Below, in pieces: positions 53,725 through 62,050 of a DNA stretch of 64,000 nt. The position numbers were made by a program, and so were the translations under genes. The DNA lies in assembly GCF_005490785.1 (NCBI RefSeq), contig NZ_CP027295.1, forward strand, positions 3,224,001-3,288,000, given 5' to 3'. The stretch is from Brachybacterium sp. SGAir0954. Lineage in GTDB: Bacteria; Actinomycetota; Actinomycetes; Actinomycetales; Dermabacteraceae. Below the pieces are notes generated by a model, which saw only the letters and a list, made by a program, of their open reading frames with translations, had not been told where the DNA came from and ran no database searches. The stretch's first letter is position 1. Each line of letters starts with the position of its first letter.

Positions 53725-55890
53725 ATGACCGCTGCGATCCGGTCCCTCGCGGACTCCCTGCGAAGGTTCGGCGACGACCGCCTCGAGGCCCTGCTCGTCG
53801 CCCGGCCGGACCTCGCCTCGCCGGTGCCCCACGGGATCGGCCCGCTCGCCGCCCGCGCCGCGGGGCCCACCTCCGCCCGCCGCGCGCTCCAGGCGCTCAC
53901 GCTCCCCGAGCTGCACCTCGTCGAGGCGCTCGCCGTGCTCGAGGACGGCGCCTCCCCCGGGGCGCTCGCGGCCGCCGTCTCCGCCGAGCCGGCCGCCATC
54001 GGCCCCGCCCTCGAGCGCCTCACGACCCTCGCCCTGCTGTGGGGCGAGGACGCCCTGCACCTCGTGCGACCGCTGCGCGAGGGCCTGCGCTCCCCCGCCG
54101 GCCTCGCCCCCGCCGATCCGTCGGACCCGGATTCCGAGCAGGCGCAGGCGCTGCTGGACCGCGCCCGGGCCGACGGCGTGCCCGCACCGGTGCTCGACGC
54201 GCTCGCCTGGGGCCCGGCCGAGGTCACCGGGGACGGCGCGCTCGCCCGCACCCTCGAGGCCTCCGGTTTCCTGCGCCGCGAGGAGTCCGGGCTCGTCATC
54301 CCGCGGGCGGTGCATCTCGCCCTGCGGGGCGGCCGGGTGCGCCGCGCCTTCTCCCCGCTGCAGCCGGCGCCGGAGGGGCCCGAGGTCACCGAGCGGATCC
54401 CCGGCAGCCGGGCCGCGCAGGCCGTCGAGCGGGCCTTCGAGGCGCTGCGCCTGCTGGGCACCGTGCGCGGCTTCGACGAGGACCCGCCGGGGGTGCTGCG
54501 TCGCGGTGGGATCCCGCAGCGGGACCTGCGCCGGCTCGCCGAGCGCGCGGGCACCACCGTGCTCGCGTATGCGACCGTGCTGCAGAGCGGCTGGCAGGCG
54601 GGACTGCTGGGCCACGACGGCCAGGAGTGGCAGGCCACCCGGGACTGGGACGCCTTCCGCGAGCGGGCCGCCGAGCAGCGCTGGGCCGAGCTCGTGCTCG
54701 CCTGGGCGCACGGCCGTCACCTCGCCACGATCGTCGGCACCCCCGATCCCTCCGGGGCGACCCGCTCCCTGCTCTCCGACCTCACCCGCCGCGACGGCGC
54801 CCGCACGCGTCGCGGCAGCGCCCTGCGCGCCCTGCGGGCCGCCCCCGGGGTCGCCGCGACCGCCGAGTCCCTCGCCGCGAACCTCGCCTGGGCGTTCCCG
54901 CTGGTCCCCGCCGCGATCCTTCAGGAGGAGGCCGAGGCGGTGCTCGCCGAGGGCGAGGTGCTCGGCGTGATCGACGACGGCGCGCTCACCGTGCTCGGCG
55001 ACGCCCTCGCACTCGCCCTCGACGACGACGTCACCGCGGCCGACGCTCGCCTCGCCGCCGCCCTCCACGAGGCCTCCCCTCCCCCGGTCGACGAGATACT
55101 GCTCGACGCGGACCTCACCGCCGTCATCCCCGGCCGCCCGTCGGAGCGCCTGCTGCCGCTGCTGGACTGGGCGACGACCGTCTCCCGCGGCGGCGCGCTC
55201 ACGCTGCGCTTCGAGGCGGCCTCGCTGCGCCGCGCCCTCGCCGCAGGCCGGGACCCCGAGGACCTCCTCGCCCTGCTGACGGCGACCTCACGCACCCCGG
55301 TGCCGCAGGCGCTCGAGTACCTCGTGCGGGACGAGCAGCGTCGCCACGGGCGGGTGTGCGTCTCGCGCGCCTCGACCGTGCTCACCGCCCCCGCGGAGGT
55401 GCTGGACCTGCTGCAGGCCGCCCCGGAGGCGGCAGCCCTGACCCTGCACCGGATCGCGCCGACGGTCGCCGTGACGCTCTCCGACGCGGGCTTCGCCCTG
55501 CAGGTCGCCCGGAAGGCGGGGCTCTCCCCTGCGGCCGTCGGCCCCGACGGCCGCGCCGGCGGGCCCGAGCTCACGCACGCGCTGACCGTCGGCGGCGTGG
55601 ACACGGACCTCGTCACGGTGGACGGCCCCGAGCTGCGGCTCCCCGCGGCGGAGGCCGTGGCCCGGCTGCGCGCGGCGGAGGACGGCGAGGGCGACCTCTC
55701 CGTCACGGACCGGCTGCTCGAGGCGATCTCGCAGGGCGCCGAGCTGGACCTCGGCATCGTCGACGGCCGCGGCGGGGTCGTGGTGCGCCGGGCGCTGCCG
55801 GTCTCCCTCGACGGCGGGCGGCTGCGGGCGCGGGAGCCGGGCAAGCCCGAGGAGTTCACCGTGCTCGTGCACCGGGTGACGCTCGGCTGA
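53725..55890 (+). CDS. Helicase-associated domain protein (partner of XPB)
   Basis: A 721-residue soluble protein resembling the actinobacterial helicase C-terminal-domain-associated family that is usually encoded beside the XPB helicase. It is largely helical, with winged-helix-like segments (LADSLRRFGDDRLEALLVARPDL at the start, and PQRDLRRLAERAGTTV), and a more conserved C-terminal region (ILLDADLTAVIPGRPSERLLPLLDWA, ALTLRFEAASLRRALAAGRDPEDLLALL, PQALEYLVRDEQRRHGRVCV). No ATPase motif. Probably acts with the XPB-like protein at 59047, 3 kb away. Confidence 0.8.
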   Translation: MTAAIRSLADSLRRFGDDRLEALLVARPDLASPVPHGIGPLAARAAGPTSARRALQALTLPELHLVEALAVLEDGASPGALAAAVSAEPAAIGPALERLTTLALLWGEDALHLVRPLREGLRSPAGLAPADPSDPDSEQAQALLDRARADGVPAPVLDALAWGPAEVTGDGALARTLEASGFLRREESGLVIPRAVHLALRGGRVRRAFSPLQPAPEGPEVTERIPGSRAAQAVERAFEALRLLGTVRGFDEDPPGVLRRGGIPQRDLRRLAERAGTTVLAYATVLQSGWQAGLLGHDGQEWQATRDWDAFRERAAEQRWAELVLAWAHGRHLATIVGTPDPSGATRSLLSDLTRRDGARTRRGSALRALRAAPGVAATAESLAANLAWAFPLVPAAILQEEAEAVLAEGEVLGVIDDGALTVLGDALALALDDDVTAADARLAAALHEASPPPVDEILLDADLTAVIPGRPSERLLPLLDWATTVSRGGALTLRFEAASLRRALAAGRDPEDLLALLTATSRTPVPQALEYLVRDEQRRHGRVCVSRASTVLTAPAEVLDLLQAAPEAAALTLHRIAPTVAVTLSDAGFALQVARKAGLSPAAVGPDGRAGGPELTHALTVGGVDTDLVTVDGPELRLPAAEAVARLRAAEDGEGDLSVTDRLLEAISQGAELDLGIVDGRGGVVVRRALPVSLDGGRLRAREPGKPEEFTVLVHRVTLG

Positions 55891-55951
55891 GCTCCCATCG
55901 CCGGTGACCGTCCGGTAGTCGAAAGAGCCACGTCCTCCCTGGCCAGCGACA

Positions 55952-55977
55952 CGCCATGGGGACTCCTCCCCATGGCG
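55952..55977 (+). terminator. Stem-loop after the helicase-associated gene
   Basis: A perfect 11-bp inverted repeat (CGCCATGGGGA with TCCCCATGGCG) with a four-base loop, about 60 bases after the stop. Confidence 0.65.
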
Positions 55978-55997
55978 CTCCCGGGGGTTCCCCAGGT

Positions 55998-56003
55998 TAC
56001 GAT
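55998..56003 (+). promoter_or_regulatory. Putative -10 box of the small membrane protein gene
   Basis: TACGAT with a leader of about 90 bases to the ATG at 56095. The rest of the 204-base spacer shows no gene. Confidence 0.3.
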
Positions 56004-56094
56004 CCTCCCTGCAGGTCGACGACGCAGCCGTGTCGCGACCGTCCCCGAGCGCAGCAGCGCCCCGGGGCTGATCACGAGGAAGAGGGGACTCCCC

Positions 56095-56370
56095 ATGACT
56101 GCTCCCGGGATGGGACTCGACAGCGAGCGCATCAAGAAGAACGCGCTCATCGCCATGATCGTCGGCTTCGTCTGCGGCGGCGTGCTGCCCGGCGTGCTGG
56201 GCCTGCTCGGTTACCTGAAGGCCGACCAGGAGCCGGCGACCGCGAAGAAGTTCACCAAGTGGGCCTGGATCGTCTTCGCCATCTGCTGGGTCCTGGCGAT
56301 CATCCTCATCATCATCTACGTCGTGGTGATCGTCGCCGCCGTCAACAGCGGCGACTACACGACCTACTGA
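56095..56370 (+). CDS. Small two-helix membrane protein
   Basis: A 91-residue protein with two hydrophobic helices (ALIAMIVGFVCGGVLPGVLG and WAWIVFAICWVLAIILIIIY) separated by a charged loop (YLKADQEPATAKKFTKW). The layout resembles CD225/dispanin-like or DUF4190 small proteins, but the match is not decisive. ATG 56095 follows a GGAAGAGGGGA stretch. A strong terminator follows. Confidence 0.7.
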   Translation: MTAPGMGLDSERIKKNALIAMIVGFVCGGVLPGVLGLLGYLKADQEPATAKKFTKWAWIVFAICWVLAIILIIIYVVVIVAAVNSGDYTTY

Positions 56371-56402
56371 GCACCACCGCCCGGGCACAGCGGCCCGGAC
56401 GC

Positions 56403-56438
56403 ACGGAAGGCCCGGACCTCACGGTCCGGGCCTTCCGT
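56403..56438. terminator. Bidirectional terminator between the small membrane protein gene and gnd
   Basis: A perfect 16-bp stem (ACGGAAGGCCCGGACC with its complement) and loop TCAC between two convergent genes. Confidence 0.85.
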
Positions 56439-56468
56439 CGTCAGCAGGGCCTCAGCCCTGCGTCAGGT

Positions 56469-57929
56469 TCAGTCCTGCTTGGACTCGCGACGATCCTCGG
56501 ACCACTCCACGTGGAAGGTGCCCTCGGTGTCGACGCGCTGGTAGGTGTGCGCGCCGAAGTAGTCGCGCTGCGCCTGGACCAGGGCGGCCGGGAGACGCTC
56601 CGCGCGGACCGCGTCGTAGTAGGACAGGGTCGAGGAGAACACCGGGACCGGGAAGCCGGAGGCGGCGGCGTAGGCCACCACGCGGCGCCAGGCCGGGACG
56701 CACTTGGCGATCTCGGCGGTGAAGTACTCGTCCGCGAGCAGGAGCGCGAGCTCCGGGTTGCGGTCGTACGCCTCGGTGATGCGGTTGAGGAACTTCGCGC
56801 GGATGATGCAGCCGCCGCGCCAGATCTTCGCCATGTCGCCCAGGTTGATGTCCCAGCCGAACTCCTTGGCGCCGGCCGCGATCTCGTCGAAGCCCTGCGA
56901 GTAGGAGACCAGCTTCGCGGCGTAGAGCGCCTTCTGGAGGTCGTCGACGAACTGCGCCTCGTCGGCGATCTCGAGCTGCTGGGTCTCCGCCGGGAGGACC
57001 GCACGGGCGGCCTCGCGCTGCGCGGTGCCGCCGGAGGTGGAGCGCGCAAAGGTGGCCTCGGCGATGCCGGTGACCGGCACGCCCAGGGAGAGCGCGGTCT
57101 GCACGGTCCAGGCGCCGGTGCCCTTCTGGGCGGCCTGGTCGAGGATGACGTCCACGAACGGCTTGCCGGAGGTGGCGTCCTGGTGGTGGAGCACCTCTGC
57201 GGTGATCTCGATGAGGAAGGACTCGAGGTCGCCCTTGTTCCACTCGGCGAAGACGTCACCGATCTCGGAGGCGCCCTTGCCGAGCGCCTTGGACATGAGG
57301 TCGTAGGCCTCGGAGATGACCTGCATGTCGGCGTACTCGATGCCGTTGTGGACCATCTTCACGAAGTGGCCCGCGCCGTCCGCGCCCACGTGGGTGCAGC
57401 AGGGGGCGCCGTCGACGTGCGCGGAGATCTTCTCGAACATCGGGCCGAGGCGGTCGTAGGACTCCTTGGTGCCGCCGGGCATGATCGAGGGGCCGTTGAG
57501 GGCGCCCTCCTCGCCGCCGGAGACGCCGGAGCCCACGAAGTGCAGGCCCTTCTCGCGCAGGGCGGACTCGCGACGGATCGTGTCGGTGTACAGGGCGTTG
57601 CCCGCGTCCACGATGATGTCGCCCTCGTCCATGAGCTCGGCGAGCTCGTCGATGACGGCGTCCGTCGGGCCGCCGGCCTTGACCATGATGATCGCGACGC
57701 GCGGCTTCTGCAGGGAGGCGACGAACTCGGCGGCGGACTCCGAGGGGTAGAACTCGCCCTCGGTGCCGTAGGAGTCGATGACCTTCTCGGTCTTGCCGAC
57801 GGAGCGGTTGTGGATCGCGACCTTGAAGCCGTTGCGGGCGAAGTTGCGGGCCAGGTTGGAGCCCATCACCGCCATTCCGGTGACACCGATGTCGGCGACA
57901 TCAGCGGGGGACGGAGCGAAGCTTGCCAT
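56469..57929 (-). CDS. gnd: 6-phosphogluconate dehydrogenase, decarboxylating
   Basis: A 486-residue enzyme of the oxidative pentose phosphate pathway: oxidises 6-phosphogluconate to ribulose 5-phosphate, making NADPH. IGVTGMAVMGSNLARN is the nucleotide motif, HNRSVGKTEKV suggests NADP preference, GSGVSGGEEGALNGPSIMPGG and GHFVKMVHNGIEY (catalytic Lys) are the active-site markers. Length is that of the long GndA type. GAGGAG supports the start at 57929. It lies between the two helicase-related genes without obvious link to them. Confidence 0.97.
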   Translation of the reverse strand: MASFAPSPADVADIGVTGMAVMGSNLARNFARNGFKVAIHNRSVGKTEKVIDSYGTEGEFYPSESAAEFVASLQKPRVAIIMVKAGGPTDAVIDELAELMDEGDIIVDAGNALYTDTIRRESALREKGLHFVGSGVSGGEEGALNGPSIMPGGTKESYDRLGPMFEKISAHVDGAPCCTHVGADGAGHFVKMVHNGIEYADMQVISEAYDLMSKALGKGASEIGDVFAEWNKGDLESFLIEITAEVLHHQDATSGKPFVDVILDQAAQKGTGAWTVQTALSLGVPVTGIAEATFARSTSGGTAQREAARAVLPAETQQLEIADEAQFVDDLQKALYAAKLVSYSQGFDEIAAGAKEFGWDINLGDMAKIWRGGCIIRAKFLNRITEAYDRNPELALLLADEYFTAEIAKCVPAWRRVVAYAAASGFPVPVFSSTLSYYDAVRAERLPAALVQAQRDYFGAHTYQRVDTEGTFHVEWSEDRRESKQD

Positions 57930-58017
57930 GGGATCTCCTCGGATCGGTGGGTGTGAACCGGGGAGGGTCGCCGCGTCCGCGGTGCGTCGCGCGCCCCGCC
58001 CCGGGGCATCGCAGACC

Positions 58018-58023
58018 ATTCTA
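58018..58023 (-). promoter_or_regulatory. Putative -10 box of gnd
   Basis: TAGAAT on the minus strand, about 90 bases before the gnd start. Confidence 0.4.
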
Positions 58024-58184
58024 GGGACCTCGGCGGTCCTGTGTCGGAGCGTGCCACCGCTTGCGCCGCGCGCGGGGCCGTCACCGAGGCTCTTCCTGCG
58101 CCGACGGCGTGGGGAACCGGCCGTGGCCGGGGGTCCGCCGGTGTCGCCGCTCACAATCCGACGCCCTCCGAGGGGAGACCCACC

Positions 58185-58946
58185 ATGTCCACCGTCCCGC
58201 CGCCTCCCGGCGCGCCGCAGCAGCAGCCCGTCCCGCAGGCTCCCGGGCCCCGCCCCGGGACGGATCTCGGCGCGGACCTCGGCGCCGCCCTCGCCTTCGC
58301 CGGCCGCTCCCTGCTGCGCAACCCCGCCGCGTTCCTCGTCGCGGGCGCCGTCTACGGGCTGCTGACCCTGATCGTGGTGGGCGCCTCGATCGCCGGGCTC
58401 GCCGTCTACATGGTCAACGCGATGCCCTCGGATCCGTACGCGGAGCCCGAGCTCGGGATGTTCGTCGCCGCCTACGCGATCATGTTCGGGATCCTGCTGC
58501 TCCTCGTGCCGATCATGCTGCTGTGGGAGTCCGGCACCGGCCGCGCCGGCGAGCTGATCCTCGAGGGCGGCCGCCCGAGCATCGGCCAGGCCCTCGTGGG
58601 CCCGGGCCGGATCATGCTCACCGCGCTGCTCATGGGTGTGATCGTCACGATCGGCACGTTCCTGCTCTACCTGCCGGGCCTCGTCGCCTCGATCGCCTTC
58701 TTCTACGCGATCCCGGCCGCCGCCCGCGGCGCCTCCCCCGTCGAGGCGCTCAAGCAGAGCGTGCGGCTGGTCCGCGCGAACCTCGTCACCACGATCGTCG
58801 CGTGGCTCGTGCTCTCCGTGATCGGCTCCGTCGCCGGGTCGCTGATCATCACGGTCATCGCGCTCGTCCCCTTCACGATCCTCTTCCAGCTGGGGATGTT
58901 CGAGCGCCTGAGCGGCCGGGAGCTCCCGGACCTGCGCAGCGCCTGA
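58185..58946 (+). CDS. Polytopic membrane protein (DUF975/glycerophosphodiesterase-domain-like)
   Basis: A 253-residue protein: a Pro/Gln-rich N-terminus of about 30 residues, then five to six helices with a central amphipathic stretch (RAGELILEGGRPSIGQALV) and a characteristic AARGASPVEALKQSVRLVRANLV segment. This recalls membrane domains of DUF975 and of glycerophosphoryl diester phosphodiesterase-type proteins, which have no known catalysis. The start at 58185 has GAGGGGAGA upstream. Confidence 0.7.
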   Translation: MSTVPPPPGAPQQQPVPQAPGPRPGTDLGADLGAALAFAGRSLLRNPAAFLVAGAVYGLLTLIVVGASIAGLAVYMVNAMPSDPYAEPELGMFVAAYAIMFGILLLLVPIMLLWESGTGRAGELILEGGRPSIGQALVGPGRIMLTALLMGVIVTIGTFLLYLPGLVASIAFFYAIPAAARGASPVEALKQSVRLVRANLVTTIVAWLVLSVIGSVAGSLIITVIALVPFTILFQLGMFERLSGRELPDLRSA

Positions 58947-58982
58947 GGACTCACCTCGGCCGGTCCCGTCGGCCGATCCCGG

Positions 58983-59002
58983 GGCGCCCCGAGAGGGGCG
59001 CC
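58983..59002 (+). terminator. Stem-loop before the XPB helicase gene
   Basis: A perfect 8-bp stem GGCGCCCC/GGGGCGCC with loop GAGA in the 100-base gap after the membrane protein gene. Confidence 0.6.
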
Positions 59003-59034
59003 ACGTGAGGGGGCCGTCGGCCTCCTGCCCGGCG

Positions 59035-59040
59035 TAGCCT
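59035..59040 (+). promoter_or_regulatory. -10 box for leaderless XPB helicase gene
   Basis: TAGCCT, six bases before the ATG at 59047. Confidence 0.5.
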
Positions 59041-59046
59041 GGCGGG

Positions 59047-60711
59047 ATGACCGACGGCCCCCTCATCGTCCAGAGCGACAAGTCCCTGCTGCTCGAGGTC
59101 GCCCACGAGCGCGCGGCCGCGGCGCGCGCGGCGATCGCCCCGTTCGCGGAGCTCGAGCGCGCCCCCGAGCACGTGCACACCTACCGGATCACCGACCTGG
59201 GCCTGTGGAACGCGCGCGCCGCCGGGTACGACGCCGAGTCCGTCGTCGCCGCGCTCGTGGACCACTCCCGCTACCCGGTGCCGCATGCGCTGCTGCTCGA
59301 CGTCGCGGACACCATGGACCGCTACGGCCGCCTCCGCCTCGAGGCCGATCCGCACCACGGCCTCGTGCTGCGCACCACGGACCGCCCCGTGCTCGAGGAG
59401 GTGCTGCGCTCCAAGCGGGTCCAGGGCATGGTCGGCGCCCGGATCGACGAGGACACCTCCGCCGTGCACCCCTCCGAGCGGGGCGCCCTGAAGCAGGCGC
59501 TGCTGAAGCTCGGCTGGCCCGCGGAGGACCACGCCGGCTACGTCGACGGCGAGGCGCACCCGATCGCCCTCGCGGAGGACGGCTGGTCGCTGCGCCCCTA
59601 CCAGCAGGAGGCCGTGGACGGCTTCCGCCACGGCGGCAGCGGCGTGGTCGTCCTGCCCTGCGGCGCGGGCAAGACGATCGTGGGCGCGGGGGCGATGGCC
59701 GCGATGGGCCGCACCACCCTGATCCTCGTGACGAACACCGTCTCCGCCCGCCAGTGGCGCGACGAGCTGCTGCGCCGCACCTCCCTCACCGAGGAGGAGA
59801 TCGGCGAGTACTCCGGCGCGAGCAAGGAGATCCGTCCCGTCACGATCGCCACCTACCAGGTGCTCACGATGAAGCGGAAGGGCGTGCACCCGCACCTCGA
59901 GCTCATGAGCGCCCGCGACTGGGGTCTGATCCTGTACGACGAGGTGCACCTGCTGCCCGCGCCCGTGTTCCGGATGACCGCGGATCTCCAGGCCCGGCGC
60001 CGGCTGGGGCTCACCGCGACCCTCGTGCGGGAGGACGGCCGCGAGGGCGAGGTGTTCTCGCTGATCGGCCCCAAGCGCTACGACGCCCCGTGGAAGGACA
60101 TCGAGGCGCAGGGCTACATCGCCCCCGCGGACTGCACCGAGGTGCGGGTCGCGATGCCCGCGGAGGACCGCATGGCCTACGCGATGGCGGAGCCGGAGGA
60201 CCGTCCCCGCCTGGGCGCCGCGCACCCCGCGAAGATCCCGGTCGTCGAGCGGCTGGCGGCCCGGCATCCCGGGGAGCCGCTGCTCGTGATCGGCCAGTAC
60301 CTCGACCAGCTCGAGGAGATCGCCGCGCACCTGGGCTCGGAGCTCATCACGGGGCAGACGAACGTGCGCCGGCGCCAGGAGCTGTTCGCCGCGTTCCGCA
60401 GCGGCGAGATCGACCGCCTGGTCGTCTCGAAGGTCGCGAACTTCTCCGTGGACCTCCCGGAGGCCTCGGTCGCGATCCAGGTGAGCGGTGCGTTCGGCTC
60501 GCGGCAGGAGGAGGCCCAGCGGCTGGGGCGCCTGCTGCGCCCCAAGGGCGACGGCCGCACCGCGCACTTCTACACCGTGGTCATGCGGGACACGCAGGAC
60601 CAGGACTTCGCCGCGCACCGTCAGCGCTTCCTCGCCGAGCAGGGCTACGCGTACACGATCGTGGACGGCGAGGACCTCGCCGCCCCCGAGCGTGCGGCCG
60701 ACGCCGGCTGA
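59047..60711 (+). CDS. XPB/ERCC3-like DNA repair helicase
   Basis: A 554-residue superfamily 2 helicase like bacterial XPB, a 3'-5' DNA helicase. An N-terminal XPB-specific domain of about 170 residues (DKSLLLEVAHERA, TYRITDLGLWNARAAG) precedes the core. Walker A is LPCGAGKTIVGAG with Lys209, the DEAD-box equivalent is DEVH (Asp298), motif III is LGLTATLVREDGREGEVFSLIGPKRYD, and motif VI is QEEAQRLGRLLRPK. Lacks the nuclease fusions of some relatives. The 721-residue helicase-associated protein at 53725 is the probable partner. Confidence 0.94.
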   Translation: MTDGPLIVQSDKSLLLEVAHERAAAARAAIAPFAELERAPEHVHTYRITDLGLWNARAAGYDAESVVAALVDHSRYPVPHALLLDVADTMDRYGRLRLEADPHHGLVLRTTDRPVLEEVLRSKRVQGMVGARIDEDTSAVHPSERGALKQALLKLGWPAEDHAGYVDGEAHPIALAEDGWSLRPYQQEAVDGFRHGGSGVVVLPCGAGKTIVGAGAMAAMGRTTLILVTNTVSARQWRDELLRRTSLTEEEIGEYSGASKEIRPVTIATYQVLTMKRKGVHPHLELMSARDWGLILYDEVHLLPAPVFRMTADLQARRRLGLTATLVREDGREGEVFSLIGPKRYDAPWKDIEAQGYIAPADCTEVRVAMPAEDRMAYAMAEPEDRPRLGAAHPAKIPVVERLAARHPGEPLLVIGQYLDQLEEIAAHLGSELITGQTNVRRRQELFAAFRSGEIDRLVVSKVANFSVDLPEASVAIQVSGAFGSRQEEAQRLGRLLRPKGDGRTAHFYTVVMRDTQDQDFAAHRQRFLAEQGYAYTIVDGEDLAAPERAADAG

Positions 60712-60748
60712 CCCCGCCCCACCTGCCCGCCCGCGACCGGGGGCGGGG
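60712..60748 (+). terminator. Stem-loop after the XPB helicase gene
   Basis: CCCCGCCCC pairs with GGGGCGGGG across a 19-base loop, directly after the stop codon and just before the next -10 box. Confidence 0.5.
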
Positions 60749-60749
60749 A

Positions 60750-60755
60750 TACAGT
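60750..60755 (+). promoter_or_regulatory. Putative -10 box of the LapA-like gene
   Basis: TACAGT, about 50 bases before the ATG at 60805. Confidence 0.35.
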
Positions 60756-60804
60756 GGCGCCAGATCGCATCCCTTCCCCCGCACCCATTCCCCAGGAGCG
60801 AGCC

Positions 60805-61260
60805 ATGAGCACCGGACCCGAGAGCACCGACCATCCCGTCGCGCGTGATCCCCAGCCGATCGATCCCACCCCGACCGCGGGCACCGAGCCCGTCTCCCGG
60901 CCCGCGGAGCCGGCGCCCGCGCCGCGCCGCCGTGCGGAGACCTCCGAGCAGCCCCGCACCCCGGAGATCGAGGACGTCAAGACCGGCGGCGGCAAGACCG
61001 CCGGCATCTGGATCGCGCTGATCCTCGGCGCCGTGGTGCTCATCCTGCTGCTGATCTTCGTGATCCAGAACAACGTCAAGGCGACCTTCGAGTACTTCGG
61101 CGCGCAGTTCGATCTCCCGCTCGGCGTGGCGATGCTGCTCGCGGCGATCGCAGGCGCGCTGGTCATGGCGCTCGTGGGCTCCGTGCGGATCTTCCAGCTG
61201 AGCTGGACCATCCGCAAGCTCCGCAAGACCCAGACCAAGATCCAGAACGCCGTCCGCTGA
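60805..61260 (+). CDS. LapA/DUF1049 family membrane protein
   Basis: A 151-residue protein. A Pro/Thr/Glu-rich N-terminus of about 65 residues is followed by two helices (IWIALILGAVVLILLLIFVIQN and LPLGVAMLLAAIAGALVMALVG) and a short basic tail. The FVIQNNVKATFEYFGAQFDLPLG segment is the LapA hallmark. In other bacteria LapA-like proteins are linked to lipopolysaccharide or envelope assembly, but actinobacterial members are uncharacterised. CAGGAG supports the start. Confidence 0.85.
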   Translation: MSTGPESTDHPVARDPQPIDPTPTAGTEPVSRPAEPAPAPRRRAETSEQPRTPEIEDVKTGGGKTAGIWIALILGAVVLILLLIFVIQNNVKATFEYFGAQFDLPLGVAMLLAAIAGALVMALVGSVRIFQLSWTIRKLRKTQTKIQNAVR

Positions 61261-61305
61261 TCCGTCCAGCGGACGTCCAACCGATTCCCAGGCTGAGGGA
61301 GGACG

Positions 61306-62031
61306 GTGGGCGCCATGAACACCGCTGACCAGGAGTACGAGGCCCGACTGCTCGTCGTCGACGACGAGCCCAACATCCGCGACCTGCTCGCCACGTCGCT
61401 GCGCTTCGCGGGCTTCGAGGTGTTCACGGCGTCCACCGGCAACGAGGCGATCCGTGAGGCCACCGAGCACCAGCCGGATCTCGTCGTGCTCGACGTGATG
61501 CTCCCGGACATGGACGGCTTCACCGTCACCCGCCGCCTGCGCGACCGCGGCGAGGAGTACCCGATCCTCTTCCTCACCGCGCGCGACGAGACGCAGGACA
61601 AGGTCAACGGCCTCACCGTCGGCGGCGACGACTACGTCACCAAGCCCTTCAGCCTCGAGGAGGTCGTGGCCCGCATCCGGGCGGTGCTGCGCCGCACCCA
61701 CGGCGCCGCGGAGGGCGCGGTCGAGAGCGCCCTCGTGGTGGGCGACCTGCGCCTGGACGAGGACTCCCACGAGGTCTACCGCGGCGACGTCGCGATCGAC
61801 CTCTCCCCCACCGAGTTCAAGCTCCTGCGCTACCTCATGCTCAACGCCGGGCGCGTGGTCTCCAAGACCCAGATCCTCGACCACGTGTGGGACTACGACT
61901 GGTCCGGCGAGGTCGGCATCGTCGAGTCCTACATCTCCTACCTGCGCCGCAAGGTCGACGTGGTGGGCGACCCGATGATCCACACCAAGCGCGGCATCGG
62001 CTACGTGCTCCGCGCGGCCGAGTCCCGCTGA
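61306..62031 (+). CDS. OmpR/PhoB family response regulator
   Basis: A 241-residue two-domain regulator. The receiver domain has the acidic pair in VVDDEPN, phosphoacceptor Asp63 in VVLDVMLPDMDG, and Lys in DDYVTKPFSLEE. The winged-helix DNA-binding domain has the OmpR signature DLSPTEFKLLRYLMLNAGRVVSKTQILDHVWDYD and ends SYLRRKVDVVGDPMIHTKRGIGYVLR. It is very like the actinobacterial TcrA/MprA type. GTG 61306 is used; ATG 61315 is an alternative, as the GGGAGG lies 3 and 12 bases away respectively. Pairs with the kinase downstream. Confidence 0.94.
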   Translation: MGAMNTADQEYEARLLVVDDEPNIRDLLATSLRFAGFEVFTASTGNEAIREATEHQPDLVVLDVMLPDMDGFTVTRRLRDRGEEYPILFLTARDETQDKVNGLTVGGDDYVTKPFSLEEVVARIRAVLRRTHGAAEGAVESALVVGDLRLDEDSHEVYRGDVAIDLSPTEFKLLRYLMLNAGRVVSKTQILDHVWDYDWSGEVGIVESYISYLRRKVDVVGDPMIHTKRGIGYVLRAAESR

Positions 62032-62050
62032 CCCGCTCCCCGCAGCTCCC

